A DNA stretch of 64,000 bases from Xylaria sp. FL1777 (GCA_022578965.1 MU400637.1:1-64000); one strand, 5' to 3'; positions 24,485-39,588 are shown, numbered from the stretch's first letter. Notes: generated by a model not told the origin, from the letters alone. Made by a program: numbers and translations.

Positions 24485-27400
24485 CTTAGTTTTAAGCAAA
24501 AAAAAATAGTTTTATATATTATAATTTAGTTATATAAACTTATATAATTAGCAAAAATAAAAAACAAAATAATTAGTAAAAAAACAAAAAACCAAAAAAA
24601 AAAAAATTTATTGCTTTAGCTTTTATTAATTATTATTTTTTAAAGCGCTTTATAATATAATAGCTAAAAAAATAATGTAAGCTATTATATTTTTTAGCAC
24701 TTAAAATATTTAAAGCGCTAAAAGTTATATTATAGCTTTTATAAACTTAAAAAGCTTTTATAACTTATTATATTTTTTTTATTTTTTATAGCTTAATTAT
24801 TATAGCTTTAATTATTAAAAGCTTTATTATTTTAATTTAGTTTTTAATAAATAACTATAATATTAATAGTTTATATATTAAAGTTAAAATTTTTTAGCTT
24901 TTAATATTTTTAGTTATTTTATATAAATTGCTTTAATTTTTTAGTAAAAAATAACTTTTTTAATTTTTTATTAGTTAGTTTTGCTAATTAATATTATTTA
25001 TAATTAACATTTTTTTTAACTTTCTAAAAGCTAATTTATTTATATAATAGCTTTTTATTATTAAACTTATTTATTAATAGTATAATATTATAAAAAAAAA
25101 CAAGCAAGCTTTTTTTAAGTAATTATTTAATTTTATAAACGTTTTTTTAAAATTTAGCTTTTGTAGCTAATTTTTTTTTTTTTAGTTGTAATTATTTTCA
25201 CTTTTATAATATTTTAGTTATAATATTTTAGCTGCTTAACTTTAATTTTAATAAAATTTTCATAAAAAGCAACATTTTATTATTTAATTATTTTTTATAT
25301 TAGTATTACATTTTTTATTAGTAAAATTAGCATTTTTTTATATGTTAGCTTATATAAAATATAGCTATAATAATATATAAAAGTATAATTTGCTTATATT
25401 ACTAAATTTAAATATTTTAGCTAATTTTTTTAGTTTTGTTTATTACTTATATAAAGCTTTTTTTTATTAGTTTATAACTTTTTTTAATAAAGATTTAAGC
25501 TTAAAAATAGTAAGCTAAACTATAATTTATTTTATAGCTTAAAATATTTACTGCGTTTTTTATTTTTTTTTTAAATTTAGAATTATTATTACATTTAATT
25601 TTAATAAAGATTTTATGCTACAACATAATTTTTTTTTTAATAAATTTAAATATTTTTAAAAAGTTTATATGTTTTAAAAGTTTAGCTTTTAAATAAATTA
25701 TTATTTTATATTTTGCTTTTATAATAGCTGTAAATTTCTTGCTTAATAATATAATTTATATATTTATAACCTAAAAAACTAAAAAATTTAAAAAATAATT
25801 AAAATAGTATTTTTTAGTTTTTTTGCTATTAATAGATTTTTAGCAATTAAAGCAACTATTAATTATAATATAAATGTTTTAATAAAAGCTTTTTTAGTAA
25901 TATTTTTAAATTATTTATTAAATTATAAATATTTAGCTTTTATATGTTATTTTTTATAGTTTTTTTTAATAAAAGCTTTTTAAGTTTTTTTGTTATTAAT
26001 AATTTTTTTTAGCATTTTTTTAAACTTTGCTTTTTTTTAAAAAGTAAACTTATTAACAAAAAATTTAAAAGCTTTTTTTTTAAAGTGTTTTTACTTTTTT
26101 TTTGTTGTAAGTTTTTTTAAAACTTGCTTAAAAACAAAATACTTAGCAACTTGCTTATTTTTTTTGCTTTAACTTATTTTTAAATATAGCAAAGGTTTTA
26201 TTTTTTAGTATACTAAGCTTTTAATTAGTTAATTGCTTAATTTTCTATATATAATAGTAATAGCTATTATATATAATTAAAAATTAATAAAATTTTTTGT
26301 ATTTTTTTTAATAATTATTTAATTTATTTAATAGCTTAAAACGTTTTTTAAAATGCTTATTAGTAGCTAAATATTTTTTTTTTAGCATATAATAAAATAT
26401 AAAATTAAAAGTTTTTATATATACTATTTATTTTGTTAATTAAGCATTTAGTAATACTAAAAATCTATTGTTTAGCTAAGCTATAAAAACTTTTATATTA
26501 ATTTTTAAATAAAACGTAATTTTATAAAAATAATTATATAATTTTTAAAAAGTTTTAATAATAGCAAGCTTTTTTAGCTTTATAATATTATTTTCTTTTT
26601 AAAGCTTTTTTATATTTTAAACTTATATTTAGCTAGCTTAATAAATTTATTAACTTTTTAACATAAAATAACGTTTTAGCTAGTTTTAAAAACGTTAACT
26701 GTTAGCTAAATAAGCTTTTTTATATAATTAAAAGTAATAAAAATAAAAGCTATTATAATAGCTTTTTAAAGCTTTTATATAGCTTTTTTTTATAGTTTTT
26801 TAAAACAAAACAGCTTATTTTTTTATAATAAAACCATTAATAGTTTTGCAATTATAACATACTTTTAAATTTATAGTTAATAATATACTATTATTTCTAA
26901 AAAAAACTATATTTTTAGAATGTTTTTATAAGTTTTTTACTTAAGAATTTTTATTACTTTTGCTTTTATTAAGCTTTTATTATTAGTACTACATATATAA
27001 CTAACTATTTTAGTTATTTGTTTTGTTTATTTACTTTTAAGTATGCTAGCTATAATTTTAGCTAACTTAAAATTAAGTAATATAGCATTAAAATTTTTAA
27101 AATGTTTTAATATAAATTGCTTAATATTTAAAGCAACTTTATAATTATTATACTTAATAATAAATTTTTTAATTATTATATTATTAAAAAAAAGTTTGCA
27201 TTTTATTAGTAATATATTATATAAAACTTTTAATAATACTTTTAGAAATTAAGCTATTAAATTTATTACTTTTTATAAAAAAATAATTATTTAAAAAAAG
27301 CTTATTAGTATAAAAAAAGCAATTATTGCTTAGCTAAAAATAAAAAGTAATATTTAATTATATTTTAAAAATAAATTAACTATAAAAATTACTTTATATA

Positions 27401-28560
27401 TTATAAACTTTTTAGAAAACTTATTATAGCTTTAAAAAAAATTAGCATTATATATAATAACTATGTTTATTTTTATAACTAAATTAATTAATTAAACTTT
27501 TTTACCTTTTTTTTGTACGAAAAACTAAGTATTATAATATAAACTATAAGCTTTTTTTAAAAACATTATATTTAAGTGAAGTTTTTAAAACTTTTATAGT
27601 AATGTTTTTTAAAGGCTTAAAAATTAAAATGTTATAAACTTGCTATACTTTATAAAAAACTGTTTTAATTTTATAAAAAAAAAAGATTTTATTATATATA
27701 TTTTTTATTTTAAAGAAGTTTTATAAAAGTGTTATTTTTTTACAATACTATATTTTAGTTAATAATGCTGCTTTTTGTTAAATAAGGTTAATTATATAAA
27801 GCTTTTTTAGAAAAACAGCTAATTGCTTAATAATTAATTAAGTGCTTTTAAAAGTAGTACTAAAACGTAAGTATATGTTTTAATAAATGCTATTTTATTA
27901 AAATAACATAAAATTTGTTAAATAATAGCTTGCTTTTTTTAACGCTTGCTTTTTTTACTTATAAAATCTAAATAAAATAGTGCTATTAAATAATACGTTA
28001 TTTTTAAAATAAATTTTTTTATTTTTTGTTTTATATATTATATTTAAAATTATTATTTTATTTTTTATTAATTTGTTAATATTTAAAGCTTAAAAAGTTA
28101 ATAATACTTAAATTAAAGTTATAATTAAGTTATTTATGTTTTTTGTTTTATATATAAGATTTTTAGTTTTTATAATTGTTAAATTTTTAGCATTTTTTTG
28201 CTTTAATGTTTTTTTTATTACAACTAAAAATATTTTAAATAGTTAATTATTACTAAAAGCACCGTAAACTTTTTTGTTGTTTTATATTTTTAAGTTTTTA
28301 AAAAGTTTAATATTTTCTATAAAAAAAGTTAAAAAAGCTACTAACGTTATATTATTATATAAATTTTAATTTTTTTAAAAGTTTGCACTTATATATTTTT
28401 TTAAATTATGTTTTTTTAAATTCTTTTTTGCTTTTTTTTATTAATTATTAAATTTTTTATTTAAAGTTTAAAATTTATATGCTTTATAAACACCTTTTTT
28501 TAAATTCTCTATACTTAACTATAACTTTATAAGTTTAATCTTAATTATTAAATAATTAAA
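24485..28560. other. RIP-degraded, T-rich plus strand; no readable gene
   Basis: About 4 kb of strongly T-biased plus strand. By analogy with the copia relics, whose coding strand stays A-rich after RIP, any ancestral gene would be on the minus strand. I found no catalytic motif, terminal repeat or target duplication that I can defend. Small open frames are spurious. Confidence 0.5.
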
Positions 28561-31500
28561 ATTGCTAGAATTAGCGTAGCAACTTTTACTTATTAAGTAA
28601 GTTATACTTTATTTACAAAGTGCAAATATAATAAAAAACGGAAAAATAATATTAAATAACTTATTTGTTAAAAATGCAACTAATATGCTACTAAAACATA
28701 CTAATAATATAACTATAATGTAGTAGCATTTTAACAGAAAACGCAAAGCTAATAAACTTCTTAATATATAAAAAATAGTTAACAAAATTATAAAACTAGT
28801 ATTATAGCTGCTAATAGAAAAAAAAATAGCAAAAAAAATTTCTTTTTAAAAGAACGCAAAAAAAGCGCAAATAGCACACACGTTAAAAAAAGCCTAGAAA
28901 AGCTAGCAAAGTATAAAGCTTAATAACAAAAATAACCTTAATATATTTATAACTTGCTATAATTTAAATGCTATTTTAAAAACTAACTAAAAAAGCGTTA
29001 AAAATATTATTTAAAAGCTTTTTTAATAAATTTTGTTAAACGTAAATATACTAAAGTTTTAAGCATAAATAGCAGCTTTATAGCTAGCTTATAATAATAA
29101 AGCAGTACTATTTAAACAAAACAAAAGAATACTAATTAAAATTAAAAAACAAGCTAATAACTTTAAAAACAAAACATTAGCTAATATTATTAAAGCAATA
29201 AATATAACGTTTATAAGTAGTAATACAATTATTATTAAAAAGTTATATAGCAAAAATATAGTAATTACTTTTAAAAAAGCAGTGTTTTAAAAAGCCAAAA
29301 AAAAAAAAAAATTATAAAAGCCGTTAGAAAAAAATTAAAAATATAACAAAAAAAAATAGTACTAATAATAAAAAGCATTTTAGCAGAACGCATTAAAGCA
29401 ATATATTTAAATAAAAGTTTATTATAGCTACTATATAATAAACATTTTAAAGGTATAAAATACAAAAAAATGCTATTTAAAAATGCAAAAGCTAAATTTG
29501 CATTAATATTATTATATATAAGCAGTATTATAATAGCTAAAATAATATATAAAAACAGCTTTTTATAAAAAGCTTAACTATTTAATTACAAACTTTTTGT
29601 TATAAAGCTTAAAGTTACGCAGTACTTTAATTGCTATAAATATAAACATATAACTAAATATTACTGCAAAAACTTAAAGTATAACTATTATTTAGCTTTA
29701 AAGCACTAAAAAAGTAAAAAAAGCTACTTAATAAAAATATAAAAAGCAAAACAAAAATATATAAACTGCAAAAAAGCGCATATAGCATAAAATAAAGCTT
29801 GCTAAAAAAAAGTTAAACAAAAAAACAAAGCAAAAGTAATATATATATTATAACTTAAAAGCTTTTAAAATGCTAAAAAAATAGTAGTAATAAGCAAAAA
29901 AATAAATAAAAATAGTTTAAAAATGCTAATAATGTTAGCATTTATAAAGCTAAATAAAAAAGAATTACTAGTAAAAAAACAGCAAACTAGCAATATAAGC
30001 AAAAATTTATTTTTATTAACTTAATAATATATAATATTGCTTTTTAAAACATTGCAAAATTTAAAAGTAATATAATATATATGTTATAAAACAATAGCTT
30101 TAATTATATAGTAGTTTAAAAGCTAATAATTAATAAACATAGCAATATATATTGCTTTAATAATAATAGCTACTAAATTATTTAATTAAAAAGCAAAGCT
30201 ATGTTATATATAAACAAAAAAATTGCAATAAAAACGCTAGTAAAAAACGCTAATAAAAACTAAACAAAAGTTATAATAAGCAGCAATAATTTAGCAGTAA
30301 TTTTATAGTTAATATATTTATTGAATTAAAAAAAAACAGTTTAATATAATTTAATTTAAAAAATATATAAAGTAAGCAAATTAAAAAAACGCTATATATT
30401 TATAAGCAATTTTAACTTTTATTACTTACTATAAAACTTAAAAAGCAAAAAAAGCCAAAAAGCAAATAAACTGCTTAAGTTTATTACATAATAAGATTTT
30501 ATATTAGCTCTTTTTTAAGAAAAAATAACTAAAATAAAACATAAATAAAAAAGCTTAATAATAAACTTAATATAAATGTTTAGCAATTTAGCTATTATTT
30601 ACTAAAAAAACTTAAAGTAGCTAAGTTTTAACTATAAAATACTAAAAATTATAATTAATTTTAAAGCAGCTTTATAAAAAGACTTAAAAAAGGCAAAAAA
30701 ATAAAACTAGCTTAAATTAAACAAAAATAAAGCAGCTGCAAAAATAAAAGGTATTATTATAAAAATATATATGTTATATATATTTAGCAAGCTAAATAAT
30801 GCTTTTAACTTTTTAATTTAGCAACTAGTAAAAATAGCAAATAAAATAACGCTTAAAAAAACTATAAAAAGAAAACACTAAGTATTACTTTAATAGTTTT
30901 TAAAAGTAGTTAAAACAAAAAAAAAAGCAAAACAAGCATACTGCAAATTTTAAAGCAAAAGAACTAAAGCAGCATAGCAAGCTTTTAAAAAAAAAAAAAA
31001 AACTTTTAGCAACAAAATAAAAAAAGCACAAAAACGCAGCTAAAAATAAACATTTATAAAAGCATTTAAAAATTTTAAGTTATTATAAAACTTAGCTAAA
31101 TAAGCAAAGTGTGTTTATAAGCTAGCTTTAAAAGTTATTACAATTTTACTGCTAAAATAAACAAAAAATAAGCTGCTTTTTGCTAATACTTTTAAAAAAA
31201 AAACAGCTTTATTAGCAAAACGCTTTTTTTTTGCATTACTAGCAAACTTATTTAATATACTTAAAAAAAACTTAACTTATAATAGCTACTAAAAGTTTAT
31301 AATTAATATTAATATAAAACAAAAATTATAATATTGCTAATATAAAAGTTATCGCTATAAAAAGCGCTAAAAAATAACCTGCTACTTAATAGCTTTTTTA
31401 AAGCTTATAAACTTGCTTTAGCAAAAAAAATAACAATATTATGCATTATTAGCTTTTTACTAAAGTATTATGTAGTGCAATTTAAGCAAACAAAAATAAT

Positions 31501-33450
31501 AATTATATTTAAACTTAAAAAGTTAAAAAAAACTAAAAAAATAGCTAAAAAGTAACGCTTTATTATACTTATTTATATAATAAAAAAAGTGCTAAAAAAG
31601 AAGCTATATTATTATATAGCAAAAATAGCTAAACAAAAAAATCTTTTGCTAAATAATTAAATAAACAACAAATAAAACAAGTTAACAAACATAACTATTA
31701 AACTAGTATTAAAAATAGCAAAAAAAGCAATTAGTAAAAAAAGCATAGCGTTTTTATTATAGCTAAATATTATAAAAGCTTTTAATACTATTAACAAAAA
31801 AAAAATAATATATATTTTGCAATAAAAAGGCTTTTTTTTTTAAATAGTTATATAAATAAACTTTTTTATATTAAACTGCATAATACGTTTTTGTTTTAAT
31901 AAAGCAGTATTTTAGCTAATAGCACTAAAAACCAAAGTTCTTTAAAGGTCTTTGCTTTTATTTCTTTTTTTCCTTTTATATATTTTAATACTTTATAATA
32001 ACTTTGTTATATATTAAAAGCTAATAATAATTAGCTTTGCTAATAATATTAACTTTATTACAGCAAACTTAAATATAAAGCAAAACTGCAAAGCTTTAAA
32101 AGCAGCATAAAAAACATATAAAAGCTAAACAAAATAACATAAAATAAAGTTTATACTATAAAAAAGCAAATTAATGCATTTTTTTAATAATAAAACAGCA
32201 CTTATATAAGTAGTACACTTTTTTAACGCAATAATATACTTAAAAAACAGCGCAAAGTTTTTAAAAGTATAGTTTAATAAAAATATAAAATAAAAAAAAT
32301 ACTTAGTAAAGCTTAAAAAAAAACTAAGCATTTAGTTATACGTAATAATTAAGCTATAAAACTTTATATAAAGTAGTAGTATAGCAAAAATAAAGCAAAT
32401 ATATGTTATAATAATATAAAGCACTTTAGCTTATAGCATAATAACTTAGCATAAAAATTTTAAAAAAAATAAAACAAAAAGTATTATTAATTTGCTAGCA
32501 GTAATTTAAAATAAATGCTTTAAACGTATAGCTAAAGCTTTTAAAGCAACTAAAATAAAGCACTTAAAACTTAAAATAAAAATTCTTTTTATTAACTTAT
32601 ATTTTAGCAGCAAAGCAATAGCTTGCAAATATTATATAAAAAGCTTAGCAGCTAAAAAGTTAATTTAAAAAGCAACAAAAAAAATTAAAACCTTTATTTA
32701 AAACATAAAAACTTAAAAAGTTAAAAACTAAACAAAAAGCAAACTTATAAGCAATAATAAAAGCATAGCTAAAAAAAATCTAATATTAGCTTTAAACTTT
32801 TAGCAAAAAAAATAGTTAAAAAAAAAAACTTAAAATTGCATTAAAAAAAAATAAATAAATAAATAAAGCTAAACTAAAACAAGCAGTAATTATTTAACAA
32901 TAGCTAAACAAAAGCTTAGCAAAAACAAAGTTTTTAAAAAATATAATAAATTACTAAAGCATAAAGCAGCTATAATAATGCAAATATATATTAAAAAAAT
33001 AAAGCTAAAAGTATTTTTGTATAAAAAAAAGGTTTTAGGCTTTTTTATGCTTTTTTGCAAATGCGCAAAAAAAAAAAAGATCTTTTAGCATATAGTTCTA
33101 TATTATAACTTGCTAAAAAATAAAAAAAAGCAGCTATAAAAAAGCTTTATAGCTAAACTACTATAAACTAATAAAAACTTATAACTAGCTATAAAAAAGC
33201 CTAAAGCTATAAATAATATTACAAAATAGCTATTTATTACTAATAAAATAATAATATATAATAAAGCAGTTAAAATAAAAAAAAAAAAAGAAAAAAAAAC
33301 AAAGCAAGAAATAAAGAAAAAACTAGCAAAAAAAGCAAAAGTACTCTTTTAAAGGTCCTAAAAAACAAAAAAAAAGCTTTTGTATGCTTTTTAAAAAAGC
33401 AAAAAGTCTAAAAGCTTTAAAAAAAATCCTTTTGCTTTTTAACCATTACT
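28560..33450. other. RIP-degraded, A-rich plus strand; possible old plus-strand element
   Basis: Composition flips here: the plus strand is A-rich with many AGC and GCAAAA words for nearly 5 kb. Short Lys/Asn/Ala-rich frames run between stops, for example around 28.80-28.92 kb and 30.70-30.90 kb, and look like remains of a real plus-strand coding region, but no domain could be recognised. The minus-strand open frames at 29271-29465 and 32125-32331 are Phe/Leu-rich shadows. Confidence 0.45.
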
Positions 33451-33543
33451 TTTTGTTTAGCAAGCTAGTTAGTACAAACTAGTTATTATAAAGTAAAAAA
33501 ACTTCAAAGTAGCAGCGTAAACATTATTGCATAAAGTTTTTAT

Positions 33544-33591
33544 CCGGTTTTTTATACGGTTTTACTTATAAGTACACAAGTAAAAAAACCG
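33544..33591. repeat. Inverted repeat / hairpin in a less mutated patch
   Basis: CGGTTTTACTT at 33557 pairs with AAGTAAAAAAACCG ending at 33591 around a short loop. A further upstream CCGGTTTTTTATACGG offers a competing partner. The patch 33480-33610 keeps more C and G, including CpG, than its surroundings and sits where the A-rich domain ends, so it may mark an element terminus. Confidence 0.5.
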
Positions 33592-33599
33592 CGCTATAA

Positions 33600-36500
33600 A
33601 GCAACACAGCAAATTATTAATAATATATAATTATATGCTTTATATAGCTTATTTATTAAGCTAATAGTTTAGCAAATATATATTAATTTTTTAATTATTA
33701 ATAACTTTAAGCTTTTAAACTTAACTTTTTAATATAATTTATTACTAATATAATAATTTAGTTTGTTTTAAGTATTATATTAGCTATTATATAAAAGCTT
33801 TATAAATATAAACTTATTTAAAACTTTAAAATAAAGTTTATTTTTAGCAATAAAAAATAAATAGCTTGTTTTTTATTAATTATATATAGCAAAAAAAGCT
33901 GTAATTTTTTGCTTATTTAAATAATAGTTTTTAAGCATTTTATATATTTAATAAAATTACTAGTTTAATTAAATTTTTTTTAAGTTATATTTATATTTTT
34001 AGTAATAAAGCTATTTTTATTAATAAATAAATCTATAATAATGCTAAACTATATTTTAAAATTAATAATTTTAATAATATTTTTTCTGTAAATTTTGTTT
34101 TTTATTTTTATAGTAAGCTTTAAGCAAAGCTATATATATTTTTTTAGGTTTATAATGTTTAAAAATATAACTAAAACATTTTGTATTTTTAGCAGTAAAG
34201 CTAACATAAAATATAAATTTAAAAAGCTTAAGTATTTTTAGTTAAAATAATTTATTAAGCTTAAATCTTTTTTATTATAAAATTTATATTTTAATGTTTT
34301 TTTAAATAAGTTTAAGCTATTACTACTAGCATAATTATTATATTTTTTATAAATTTTTATTTAAAAAAGGTTAAAAGTTTAGTTAACATTTTTTAAAACT
34401 ATTAATATTAATTATATTAGCTTTTTAAGCTTATTTTTTTTTTTTAGTACTATTAGCATAAAATTAACATTTAGCTAAAGTTTAGCTAAAAATACTATTT
34501 TTTTTTAAAAACAGCATAAATATAATAATTAATAACTTTTGCTTTTTTAGGTTATTTTTAAATAATAAATATATAATATTATATTAGTTTAAAATCTTAA
34601 AAAACATTTTATTAAATTTTAGCTTGTTTTTTAATATTTAAAAATCTAAAGCAATATAAGCAACAAACAATATTATTTAATTATTTTATTAGTTTTAATT
34701 GCAAAAAACTTTTATTATTTTATAGCATTGCTTTTTTAAAAAAGTAACTATAAAATTAAATTAAAGCATATAAATATATATAATAAAACTATTATATTTT
34801 ATTTTTTTATTTATTTATACTATTAAATACTTTAATAAAAAGCTAGTTTTATAAATATCATTTAGTAATTTATGTTTATTAAGCTAACTACTTAATTATA
34901 ATATTAGTTAAAAACTTTTTTATGCTTTTTTAATTATTAGTTATTAAAATTTTAAATTGTTTTTTAAAAAGTTTATGCTTTTATAAAAAAAAGCATTATT
35001 TATGTTTATTTAAGTTCAAATTTTTTATAATAAAGTTTTTAGTTAAGCTTTATATTTTAACTTATTGCTTGTTTTTTTTAAAATAAACTATAGCATATTT
35101 AATTTAATTAATTAATTTGGATTTTTGCTAAAGTTATTTAAAAGCAGTAGTATTATTTTTAATATTAGTTTAAAAATTTCTGCTGCTTTAAAATATAATT
35201 TAGCTTTTATTTAAGCAATTATTTAAAAAAAAACATTAAAATATTTTAGAACTTTTAATATAAAGTTTTTAAAAATAATATTTGTTTTTTTATTTAAAAA
35301 GTTTTTAAACTTTTTAGCTTATATTTTTTTAAATTTTAAGCTTTTTTTTATAAAACTTGCTTTTTAAATCTTTTAAAGTCTTTAATAATTAAAACTTTCT
35401 AGTTTTAATAAAATACTTTGCTTATAAAAATTATTATTTATTTATATATTTTTAGTATTAAATTAAATAAAAAACTTATTAGTATTTAAATATATTTTTT
35501 TAATTATTTAACTTATAAAAGGCTTTTCTTTTTGTTTTTTAGGTTTTTTTTTACTTTTTGTTTAATAAAAAGCAGCTTTTTTAAATAAAAGCTTATAATA
35601 ATTAGCTTAAAACATATTTATGCTAATCTTTTTGCTTAATATATAGCTTTATAAAACTTTAGTGCTATTTATATTATAAAAAATACTTTATATAAAATCT
35701 TGATTTATTATAATAAAGCTATTATTTTGCTTGCTGTTTATTAAATTATTTTTTTTAATATTATAAGCTTTTATTAGTTTTATTTTATAAAGTATAAAAG
35801 TTTAATTATTAAACCTTTTATTTAAATATTAGTTTAGCTGCTTATTATTTAGCTAATAAAGTTTTTTTCTTTTTAACTTTTGTGTTTGCTTTTTATTTTA
35901 GCATTTAAATCTTTATTATTTAAAACAAGATTTTTTTTCTACAATTAATAATAAGCTTTTTATTTAAGTAGCTTATTATTACTTAAAACAAAATTATATA
36001 TTTATTTTATTGCAGCAGTAAAAATTTTTCTTTTATTTTTACTAATTTTTATAACTTTAAAAAAAACTTTTATATATTTAAAGCTTGCAAAAAATTCTAG
36101 CTTTTTTAAATACTATTTAAAGTTTTAATATATACTGTTTTTTTTTTTTAATTTGTAAATAAAGCTACATTTATATATATAATAATTATTTATGCTACAT
36201 TTTTAATAAATAGTTCTTTTTGCTAAATAAAGATTATTTAGTTTTATTTATTATAAAAAATTAAATAATTGTTTGCTTTGTTTTTATTTTTTAAAGTTAT
36301 ATTTACTTTTTTATAAATACTTAAAAGTTATAGCATTAATGCTAAACATTTGTTTTTTTAATAAGTTTATATTAATTTTATAATATTATAATGCTTATAG
36401 TTTTTAATTAACTAGCTAAACATATTAATTTTATAGTTTTTTTAGTATTTTTTTTAGTTTTTTTTTTATAATTGCTATATTTTTTTGTTTTAACTTTAGC

Positions 36501-38340
36501 TACGATATTTATTTAATAATATTATTTATATTTTAGTTATAAGCAAAGTATTAAGCTAATTTTATTTGTTGCTTTTTAATAATAACTGTTTTAATAACTA
36601 ATATAATTATATTAATAGCTAGCTTAATAATATTAATAGTAATGTATAAAAGCTTATTAAAATTATAATTATATAAATAATTAACTTTTTTTTATGTTTT
36701 ATATGCTTTTTTTGTTTTTTTTAAGTAAAAATTTAGCTTAAACTTTTTATTAATTTAACTGTTTAATATTTTATAAAAGTTTTTATAAAACATTTTATTT
36801 AAGTTATTATATAACTTTTTAAAAGATTTTATTATTTTATTTATAGTATTTTAATTTAGTTTTTTAAGTAAACCTTAAATAACTTAAAAATTAAAGTAAT
36901 AATTTCTTTAAGCTTTAATATTTTTAGTATATATTTAATGCTAAAAAAAGTAAGTTTTAAAATTAATAAAGTATATAATTTTTAAGCAAGCGTTAAAATT
37001 TTATAATATAGCAATAGTAAACTTATTTTGCTTAAAGTTTTAAAGCTTAAACTTTTATTTAAGTAGTTTATAAGCTTTAGTTTATAATAAATAGTTCTTT
37101 AGTATTATTTTTTTTATTTTCTTTATTTAAAAAGTATTATAATAAACAAAAACCTGTTTAATTTTATTAATCCTTTTAAAGCGTTTTATATAAAAAAAAG
37201 CATTTAAATTATTTAGCTATTTGTTTACTTTTAACCTATTAAATAATAAATATGAAAAGCTTTCTACGGAAGTTTTTAATATTTTTAAGCTATTCGCTAG
37301 TTTTATTAAACGCAACAGCAAAGTCCTAAGGATCTAGAATAGTTAGTAGCTAGCAACTTGTTTTTATTCCGTATTATTATTATCGAACCAATTAGCCCTT
37401 TAGTAAATCAGTTATTTTTTAAATACTTATTTGCTTTAACGCTATTGTTATAGCTTAAGTTAAAATAGTTGTTTTTTTATTAACGGCTTTTAACTTGTTG
37501 AACTACTTAACTATGTACTATTTATGTTTTATTGAAAACTTTGCTAGCGTAAACATTATTTTTAAAAAGACTTTTTTAAGAAGTTTTCTGACTTTTTCTA
37601 AAGCTTTTAAAGCTTGTATAACTCTTTAAGCTTTTATGCTACTTTAGAATAATATATCCTATTAATTAACGCTATTACAAAAGCACTAAACATATTATAT
37701 TAAAACTTAGTTTTACTGCTTAAGCAGAATACTTTTTAACAAAGTTTATTATAGTAGACTTTTTTTGCTATATTAATTGCTTTTTTTTTTCTTTTCTTTA
37801 CTAATTTTTTTTTCTTTTTTATTTCTTTTAGTTTTTTTTTTCTTTTAGTTTTTTTTAAGTAGTCTTTATTTGTTTTTCCTATATTTTTATGTTATTTTTA
37901 GTAAGTTATACTTATAGCTAATATTCTTTTTAACTTAAGAAATTATTACTTTTGCTATTAAACTGCTGTTTTTTTTAAAAATAACTTGCAATTGTTTTAA
38001 GTATAAAAGTTTAACTAAAATACTTTTAATTAACTTTATTGTTTTAAAGCTTGCTTTAATAATTCTTTTTGCTTATTAAAGCTAGCTTTTATTTGCTTTT
38101 ATATTATTACTTTTAAAAACTACTTCATTAAATAAATAATTAATGTTTTTAAAGCTAAAAAAGCTGTATTATTAGCAAATAAGCTTATTTAAAACAGTAT
38201 AAATTTTATATTTTTAACTTTTATAAAAGTAAACGTTATTTATTTTAGTTTACTACTTTAATACTTTTATATTATTACTGTGTTAGCTAGTACTTTGTTT
38301 ACTTTTTTATTATTTAACTTTAGTTTAAAAATGTTTTTTA
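33600..38340. other. RIP-degraded AT-rich DNA, no readable gene
   Basis: T-rich plus strand to about 37.25 kb; Lys-rich frames on the minus strand near 35.2-35.6 kb look protein-like but match nothing I recognise. From 37255 the sequence becomes less mutated (for example CAACAGCAAAGTCCTAAGGA at 37313) and may be the 5' region of the chromovirus that follows. No LTR was found. Confidence 0.45.
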
Positions 38341-39240
38341 ACTTTTTAAACAAGCTAATTTTCTCGAACAATAACATTAAAAAAGAAGCAGCTAAAATTG
38401 CTTTAGTAATAAAAGCTATTATTTAAAACAACAGCATTTAATTCTTTATAAAGAATATTTTTAATGCAGCAAAAGCAATAGCTACTTATATTTCTAAAAA
38501 AACTAATTATTAAAAAATACAGTTAATAAAATATTTTAACTGTAATTTTTCTAATATTTATAGCGTTAGCAAATATATTATATTAAAAAGCAACGTTTAT
38601 TAAAAGAACATTTATTTATTTACGGCTTTTTTTAAGCAGCATTTTATTAACTTTAAGCATTAAGCAATGCTGCAGAAGTTTTTTTTATAATTGCTTTATA
38701 AAAACGCTTAAATTTAGTACGTAAGCATTCTAAATAAAATTATTAAAGCTACAATAGCAGCAAGTTTTAAATATGCTATAATTAAACTAGAAACCAAATA
38801 TAAACAAAATACTACTAATGCTTTTAAAGCAGCTTTAACTACTTTTTATACTAAAAACAAGGTTTTTTAAGACGTTTTTATACATACTTAAGCAATAAAT
38901 ATAATATAACATTATTATAACTTTAAGTTTATAACTAAAGCTTAGTTTACTGCTTACATTTAAAATTAGTTATACTTTAATTTTTAGCAAATTTATAAAA
39001 AGCTTACTTTAATTACTTTGCTAAACAGTTTTTTTATTTATATTAAAAATAAGCAAAAAGCTTATTATATTACTTTATTAAACTATAAAAAAGTTTTAGC
39101 CTTTAAAACTATAATGCTATATTTAACTTTATATGTGCTGTTTACTATTAATGCTTTAATACTAGTACTATAGCAATAAATGTTAGCTAATTTTGCTTAC
39201 AAAGCTAATATAGCTTTTAAGGCTTAATTAAACATAGCTT

Positions 39241-39588
39241 TTAAAAATGCGTTTTAAAAAAATTGTTGCAAAAATAACTAGCAGCATAGCAGTTATTAAT
39301 TATTTTATAAGCGTAATTGCAAAAGATTTTACAGGGAATTTTACAAAAGATCTTATAAAAGCTGCAGCTTTTATACAAACTATTAACAACGTAGTAATTA
39401 TAACTATAAACATAGAAATACTTATTACTACAATTATAGCAATATATGCAAATAAAAACATTATTGCTAAGCATAGCAACCTTTTAGTTAGCAATTTAAA
39501 CAATAGATTAAGCTTTATTAAATGCTTAGTAAAGCTTATTTTAAAATTAAAAACAAAGTTATGCTTACTATTAATAAGAACTTTCTAG
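39241..39588. other. Locally stop-free segment within putative gag region
   Basis: A 113-codon frame on the plus strand (39247-39588) overlaps two minus-strand frames of 77 and 67 codons, so three frames are open over about 200 bases. The plus-strand product is Ile/Lys/Ala/Thr-rich with no zinc knuckle or other motif. It is out of frame with the pol relic. It may be a remnant of gag that lacked Gln and Trp codons; I do not consider it an active gene. Confidence 0.35.

Noticed and set aside
39247..39588. 113-codon frame as a surviving host gene
   Set aside because: It has no recognisable domain, overlaps open frames on the other strand, and sits in the presumed gag region of a dead retroelement.
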